Assembly: GCF_003268615.1 (NCBI RefSeq)
Contig: NZ_CP029844.1
Location: 186,001 to 250,000, forward strand
Length of the DNA stretch: 64,000 nt
DNA from: Blattabacterium clevelandi
Lineage (GTDB): Bacteria > Bacteroidota > Bacteroidia > Flavobacteriales > Blattabacteriaceae
Reading direction: 5' to 3'
Below the pieces are notes generated by a model. It had not been told where the DNA came from, did no database searches, and saw only the letters and a list, made by a program, of their open reading frames with translations. Below are positions 59,373 through 64,000 of this stretch, one piece after another. The first letter of the stretch is position 1. The number at the start of each line of letters is the position of its first letter. Both the position numbers and the translations under genes were made by a program.

Positions 59373-60791
59373 ATGAATAATTTTTTAATTACATTTTATA
59401 ATATTTGGAATGCAAAGGAATTACGGAAAAAAATAATAATAACTTTAAGTCTTTTATTAGTATATCGTTTTGGTGCATATATTCCTATTCCTGGAATTAA
59501 TCCTTTAGGGATTATTGATTTTATGAAACCAATGAATTCAGGATCTAAAGGATTAATGCAAATTCTTTCTTCTTTTACTGGAGGGGCTTTTAATCGTGCT
59601 TCTATTTTAGCTTTAGGAATCATGCCATATATATCTGCTTCTATTATAATACAATTAATGTGTATTATCATTCCTTATTTGCAAAAAATTCAGAGAGATG
59701 GAGAAAGTGGAAAAAAACAAATTAATTTGATAACAAGATGGTTAACTGTTGGAATATGTTTAATTCAAGCTCCTTTATATCTTATTTCTTTAACTAAACA
59801 ATTTAATCCTATTAATGATTCATCATCTTCTGATTTATATTTATCCAATACATATCTTTTGAATATAAATACTTTTTATGGAAAAACTTTATTTTGGACA
59901 ATTGGAATAATAATATTAACCTCAGGAACAATGTTTACTATGTGGTTAGGAGATAAAATAACGGATGAAGGGATAGGAAATGGAATTTCTTTAATTATTA
60001 TGTCTGGAATTATAGTTCGTTTTCCAGATTCTATTGTAAAAGAAATATATAATAAATTAAATATTGGAAATGGAGGAATGATTATTTTATTTCTTGAATT
60101 TTTATTATGGTTAATAGTAATTCTTTTTTGCATTGTAATTATTCAATCTATTAGAAAAATTCCTGTTCAATATGTTTCTCATTATAAATCTTTAGGATTA
60201 AGTTCTAAATTGATTCATAAAAAACATCAGTATATTCCATTAAAAATGACTTCTGCTGGAGTAATGCCTATTATTTTTTCTCAAGCAATTATGCTTTTTC
60301 CATTAACTTTTTTTAATTACGTAAATAATGAAAAAATTAAAAATTTTTTTTATTTATTTCAAGATGTTTATGGTTTATGGTATAATTTGGCTTTTTCTAT
60401 ATTGGTAATAATATTTACTTTTTTTTATACAGCAATTACTATTCCAGTAAATCAAATAGCTGATGATTTAAAAAGAAATGGAGGACATATACCGAAAGTA
60501 AAACCAGGGAAAGAAACTGTAGAATATATAGATTCCATCTTATCAAGAATTACACTTCCTGGTGCTATATTATTATCTATAATTGCAATACTTCCATCTA
60601 TAGTTTTTCGTATGGGGATCACTCAAAATTTTTCTTTATTTTATGGAGGAACTTCTTTATTAATAGTTGTAGGGGTAACATTAGATATTATACAACAAGT
60701 AGATATATATCTATTAAATTATTATTATGACGATTTAATGATGATAAAAAATCGTAACAATAGTAGATATATTTCTAGTAAAAAAATATAG
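59373..60791 (+). CDS. secY: Protein translocase subunit SecY
   Basis: Ten-helix channel subunit. MNNFLITFYNIWNAKELRKKI start at 59373, chosen because the upstream GTG at 59325 lies inside rplO. GAYIPIPGINP, the plug helix region, PYISASIIIQLM, TRWLTVGICLIQ and IPVNQIADDLKRNGGHIPKVKPG are typical. 472 aa. Partner SecG is at 19356-19598; secE is not in the window. Confidence 0.97.
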   Translation: MNNFLITFYNIWNAKELRKKIIITLSLLLVYRFGAYIPIPGINPLGIIDFMKPMNSGSKGLMQILSSFTGGAFNRASILALGIMPYISASIIIQLMCIIIPYLQKIQRDGESGKKQINLITRWLTVGICLIQAPLYLISLTKQFNPINDSSSSDLYLSNTYLLNINTFYGKTLFWTIGIIILTSGTMFTMWLGDKITDEGIGNGISLIIMSGIIVRFPDSIVKEIYNKLNIGNGGMIILFLEFLLWLIVILFCIVIIQSIRKIPVQYVSHYKSLGLSSKLIHKKHQYIPLKMTSAGVMPIIFSQAIMLFPLTFFNYVNNEKIKNFFYLFQDVYGLWYNLAFSILVIIFTFFYTAITIPVNQIADDLKRNGGHIPKVKPGKETVEYIDSILSRITLPGAILLSIIAILPSIVFRMGITQNFSLFYGGTSLLIVVGVTLDIIQQVDIYLLNYYYDDLMMIKNRNNSRYISSKKI

Positions 60792-60853
60792 TAATTTTAT
60801 GTTTATTTTTTTTATGTATATTATGAATATAATGTAATTAATTTTGTATTTTT

Positions 60854-61069
60854 ATGGCTAAACAAAAGCATATAGAAGTAGATGGAACAATTATAGAATC
60901 TTCCCCAAATGCTATGTTTCGTGTTGAATTGGAAAATGGTTGTATTGTTAAGGCTCATATTTCAGGAAAAATGAGAATGCATTATATAAAAATTTTACCT
61001 GGTGATAAGGTAAGATTAGAAATGTCTTCATATGATTTGAATAGAGGTAGAATCACTTATAGATATTAA
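60854..61069 (+). CDS. infA: Translation initiation factor IF-1
   Basis: 71 aa OB-fold protein. [62 protein letters not shown] are near invariant family landmarks. Confidence 0.98.
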   Translation: MAKQKHIEVDGTIIESSPNAMFRVELENGCIVKAHISGKMRMHYIKILPGDKVRLEMSSYDLNRGRITYRY

Positions 61070-61104
61070 AATATTAAAAAAAAGTTAGTTAATAAATTAT
61101 ATAT

Positions 61105-61221
61105 ATGAAAGTAAGGACTTCTTTAAAGAAAAGAACAGATAATTGTAAATTTATTAGAAGAAAAGGACGTTTACGTATTATTAATAAAAAAAATCCTAGA
61201 TTTAAACAAAGACAAGGTTAA
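61105..61221 (+). CDS. rpmJ: 50S ribosomal protein L36 (zinc-free form)
   Basis: A 38-residue gene starting [10 protein letters not shown] and ending NPRFKQRQG, in the usual place between infA and rpsM. Only one of the four zinc ligands (Cys14) remains, as in other Bacteroidota L36. Too short for standard ORF cut-offs. Confidence 0.95.
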   Translation: MKVRTSLKKRTDNCKFIRRKGRLRIINKKNPRFKQRQG

Positions 61222-61251
61222 TTTTAATATTAAAACAATATATATTATTCT

Positions 61252-61629
61252 ATGGCTAGAATTTCAGGAATAGATATTCCAAAATATAAAAGAGGGATTA
61301 TTGGTCTTATGTATTTGTATGGAATAAGTAAAAGTTTATCAAGTAAAATTTTATTCCATGTTGGAATTGATGAAAATGTAAAAGTAGAAAGTTGGTCTGA
61401 TGAAGATATAAGTAATATAAGAAAATATATATCAGATAATATAAAAATAGAAGGAGAATTAAGATCTGAAATTCAATTAAGTATTAAGAGATTAATGGAT
61501 ATTGGATGTTATAGAGGAACTAGACATAGAAAAGGTCTTCCTTTAAGAGGGCAAAAAACTAAAAATAATTGTAGAACTAGAAAAGGAAGAAAAAAAACTG
61601 TAGCAAATAAGAAAAAAATAACAAAATAG
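61252..61629 (+). CDS. rpsM: 30S ribosomal protein S13
   Basis: 125 aa. [15 protein letters not shown] start, [29 protein letters not shown]-type C-terminus that touches tRNA at the A/P sites. Confidence 0.97.
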   Translation: MARISGIDIPKYKRGIIGLMYLYGISKSLSSKILFHVGIDENVKVESWSDEDISNIRKYISDNIKIEGELRSEIQLSIKRLMDIGCYRGTRHRKGLPLRGQKTKNNCRTRKGRKKTVANKKKITK

Positions 61630-61649
61630 AATTTTTTTATAGAAAAAAT

Positions 61650-62036
61650 ATGGCAAAGTTATCATCGGGTAAAAAAAAATCAGTTGTAGTTGATTCATTG
61701 GGAGAAGCTCACATTCAATCTACGTTTAATAATATTATTATTACATTAACGAATAAAAAAGGAGAGGTTATAGCATGGTCTTCTGCTGGAAAGATGAATT
61801 TTAAAGGTTCTAAAAAGAATACTCCTTATGCTGCTCAAATAACTGCAGAAAATGTAGCAAAAGAGGGATTAAATAAAGGGATAAAAAAAGTTGAAATAAA
61901 AGTAAAAGGACCTGGATCTGGTAGAGATGCAGCAATACGAGCTTTAAGCAATTCTGGAATTTTAGTAACTTTAATAAAAGATATTACTCCTTTACCTCAT
62001 AATGGTTGTCGACCACCAAAAAGAAGAAGAGTTTAA
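61650..62036 (+). CDS. rpsK: 30S ribosomal protein S11
   Basis: 128 aa. [42 protein letters not shown] and the C-terminal [18 protein letters not shown]. Confidence 0.98.
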   Translation: MAKLSSGKKKSVVVDSLGEAHIQSTFNNIIITLTNKKGEVIAWSSAGKMNFKGSKKNTPYAAQITAENVAKEGLNKGIKKVEIKVKGPGSGRDAAIRALSNSGILVTLIKDITPLPHNGCRPPKRRRV

Positions 62037-62048
62037 TTTTTTTAAATT

Positions 62049-62657
62049 ATGGGAAGATATATAGGACCAAAAACGAAAATTTCTCGTAAATTTGGAGAAT
62101 GTATATATGGGGAAGATAAATATTTTGAAAGAAGAAAATATCCATCTGGAGAACATGGAAATAGTCGTCGTAGAGGTAAACGATCCGAATATTTTGTTCA
62201 ATTGATAGAAAAACAAAAAGCAAAATATACTTATGGTATATTAGAGCACCAATTTAAAAAACTATTTATCGAATCTTCAAGAAAAAAAGGAATTACTGGA
62301 GAATTATTATTACAATCATGTGAATCTCGTCTTGATAATATTGTTTTTAGATTAAAATTTGCTCCATCTAGGTCATCAGCACGTCAAATAATTTCTCATA
62401 AGCATATTGTTGTGAATAATTCTATTGTTAATATCCCTTCTTTTAGATTAAAACCTGGGGATAAAATTGGAATAAGAGAAAAATCAAAAAAACATCCAGT
62501 TATATTAGAATCTATCAATAAAAAAATAGGAATTATAGTAGAATGGTTAATTTTGGATGAAAAAAATATGTTTGGAATATTTAGAATTATGCCAAAAAGA
62601 ATCCAAATACCAGAAAATATTAAAGAACAATTAATTGTTGAATTTTATTCAAAATAA
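62049..62657 (+). CDS. rpsD: 30S ribosomal protein S4
   Basis: 202 aa. [17 protein letters not shown] start, S4 domain with [30 protein letters not shown]. No N-terminal zinc Cys set. Possible autoregulator as in other bacteria. Confidence 0.97.
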   Translation: MGRYIGPKTKISRKFGECIYGEDKYFERRKYPSGEHGNSRRRGKRSEYFVQLIEKQKAKYTYGILEHQFKKLFIESSRKKGITGELLLQSCESRLDNIVFRLKFAPSRSSARQIISHKHIVVNNSIVNIPSFRLKPGDKIGIREKSKKHPVILESINKKIGIIVEWLILDEKNMFGIFRIMPKRIQIPENIKEQLIVEFYSK

Positions 62658-62668
62658 AAATCAATATT

Positions 62669-63673
62669 ATGAATATTCTAGATTTTGTTAAACCTAATAA
62701 AGTTACAGTATCTGAATTTTCAGATTATAAGGGTATTTTTCATTTAAAACCTTTAGAGCCTGGTTATGGAATTACATTAGGAAATTCTTTGAGGAGAGTA
62801 TTATTAAGTTCATTAAAAGGATTTGCGATAACTTCTATTAGAATTAAGGATGTTAAATATGAATTTTCTACTATAGAAGGAGTTATTGAAGATGTTACTG
62901 AGATTATTCTAAATCTAAAAAAAATTCGTTTTAAACAGAAAGTAGATGGAGTAACTAAAGAAGTAGTTAATGTTTTTTTGAATAAAGATGAAAAAATAAC
63001 CGGAAAAATTTTAAATAAATTTATTTCTAATTTTCAAATTCTAAATACAGATTTATTAATTTTTAATAAAAATAAGTCTATTCCATTAGAAATGAGTTTT
63101 ACTATTGAAGAAGGGAGAGGTTATGTTCCTGCAGAAGAAAATAAAAAAAATAATAATGATTTAATTGGAAATATTCCTATAGATTCTATTTATACTCCTA
63201 TTAAAAATGTGAAATATATAATAGAAAATTGTCGTGTTGGACAAAAAACAGATTTTGAAACCCTTTTATTAGAAATCAAAACGGATGGATCTATATGTCC
63301 TAAAATAGCTTTAATGGAAGCTTCTAATATTTTAATTCAATATTTTTCTATTTTTTCTCATGAAAAAATTGGAAAAGAAGAGCCTGAAAAAATTGGAAAA
63401 AAAAATAAATATGATGAAGATTTTTTACGTATGCGTACATTACTAAAATCTAAATTAAATGAAATGGATCTATCTGTACGTACAAAAAATTGTTTAAAAT
63501 ATGCTTCTATAGAAACTATAGCTGATTTAGTAATTCGTAATAAAACTAGTATGTTAAATATGAGAAATTTTGGAAAAAAATCATTGGAAGAATTGGAAAT
63601 TAAAATGAAAAATAAAGGTTTATATTTTGGAATGAATATATCTGAATATGAAATAAATAATAAAAATAAATAG
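62669..63673 (+). CDS. rpoA: DNA-directed RNA polymerase subunit alpha
   Basis: 334 aa. N-terminal assembly domain with [23 protein letters not shown] and VRRVPAEE-type end, acidic linker, then alpha-CTD with [24 protein letters not shown] and [15 protein letters not shown]. Partner of omega-like RpoZ at 26672-26983. Confidence 0.98.
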   Translation: MNILDFVKPNKVTVSEFSDYKGIFHLKPLEPGYGITLGNSLRRVLLSSLKGFAITSIRIKDVKYEFSTIEGVIEDVTEIILNLKKIRFKQKVDGVTKEVVNVFLNKDEKITGKILNKFISNFQILNTDLLIFNKNKSIPLEMSFTIEEGRGYVPAEENKKNNNDLIGNIPIDSIYTPIKNVKYIIENCRVGQKTDFETLLLEIKTDGSICPKIALMEASNILIQYFSIFSHEKIGKEEPEKIGKKNKYDEDFLRMRTLLKSKLNEMDLSVRTKNCLKYASIETIADLVIRNKTSMLNMRNFGKKSLEELEIKMKNKGLYFGMNISEYEINNKNK

Positions 63674-63690
63674 ATTTTTTATTTTGTTGT

Positions 63691-64000
63691 ATGAATCATA
63701 GAAAAAAAAATAATCATTTAGGTAGAAAATATGGGCATAGAAAATCTATTTTATCTAATATGTCTTCATCTTTGATTAAAAATAAAAAAATTTTTACTAC
63801 TCTTGCTAAAGCTAAAGCTTTAAAAAAATATGTAGAACCTATTATAACAAAATCTAAAATAAACACCACTCATTCTAAAAGAAATATTTTTTCTTTATTA
63901 AGAGATAAAATTGCTGTATCGGAACTTTTTAATGAATCTTTTAAAAAAGTTCGTGAACGTCCTGGTGGATATACAAGAATTATAAAAATGGGATTTCGTT
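63691..64000 (+). CDS. rplQ: 50S ribosomal protein L17, 3' truncated by window end
   Basis: Starts [20 protein letters not shown] 17 nt after rpoA, followed by a [18 protein letters not shown] helix and [16 protein letters not shown], the L17 core. About 103 residues are visible; the end is outside the window. Confidence 0.95.
   Translation, partial: MNHRKKNNHLGRKYGHRKSILSNMSSSLIKNKKIFTTLAKAKALKKYVEPIITKSKINTTHSKRNIFSLLRDKIAVSELFNESFKKVRERPGGYTRIIKMGFR

Noticed and set aside
61105-61221. Loss of zinc Cys in L36 as a sign of decay
   Set aside because: Cys-poor L36 is usual in Bacteroidota, so this is not decay.

Overview
The window looks like part of a small, very AT-rich chromosome of an intracellular Bacteroidota symbiont; the gene content and order fit Blattabacterium (cockroach endosymbiont) best. 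Evidence: most intergenic DNA and many codon positions are A/T, genes are tightly packed with 1-20 nt overlaps, starts lack Shine-Dalgarno sequences, and phylum markers are present. These markers are the tiny ribosomal protein bTHX, a Bacteroidota-type omega-like RNAP subunit, a PUR-family protein, long NusB, and the block miaB - sigma54 activator - lptE - secG - groS - groL. The genus call comes from recognition, not from a search.

Layout. 1-8.4 kb: folC (cut by the window edge), tRNA-Val(UAC), then leftward miaA, aroC, a DEAD-box helicase, a MATE exporter, gcvT, a PTPS/QueD-family gene and idi. 8.4-17.2 kb: a hotdog thioesterase with menF, ndh, a zinc peptidase, bTHX-coaE-yajC-nusB, an ABC exporter, a PUR protein and a KdsC-like phosphatase. 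17.2-24 kb: the groL/groS/secG/lptE/sigma54 activator/miaB/pncB block. 24-32 kb: an RRM protein, dapA, ferritin, bamD, rpoZ-like, transaldolase, lpdA, adk, obg, clpX and the SRP RNA. 32-42.4 kb: pyrG, yidC, birA, rsfS, ftsH, cdsA, psd and dnaK. 42.6-64 kb: an almost uninterrupted rightward translation superoperon (rplM-rpsI-rpsB-tsf-gpmI-map, then rpsL to rplQ) including fusA, secY, infA, rpmJ and rpoA. rpmD (L30) is absent from its usual place and rplQ is cut by the window end.

The genes serve translation, tRNA modification, protein folding and secretion, envelope assembly (BamD, LptE, YidC, SecY/SecG/YajC), phospholipid synthesis, menaquinone and NADH respiration, folate and NAD salvage, and supply of aromatic amino acids and lysine (aroC, dapA). 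No mobile element, prophage or CRISPR array was seen.

The most interesting signals are regulatory or decay-related. (1) groS and dnaK each carry a sigma54-type -24/-12 promoter, and a sigma54 enhancer-binding protein is encoded just upstream of groSL, suggesting a sigma54 heat-shock circuit. (2) The thioesterase has an A11 tract that puts its only good ATG out of frame; one extra A by slippage would restore the family N-terminus. (3) The MATE exporter lacks a standard start and seems to begin at ATA in an ATAA overlap with the gcvT stop. (4) The miaA stop codon lies in the antisense of the tRNA-Val anticodon loop.
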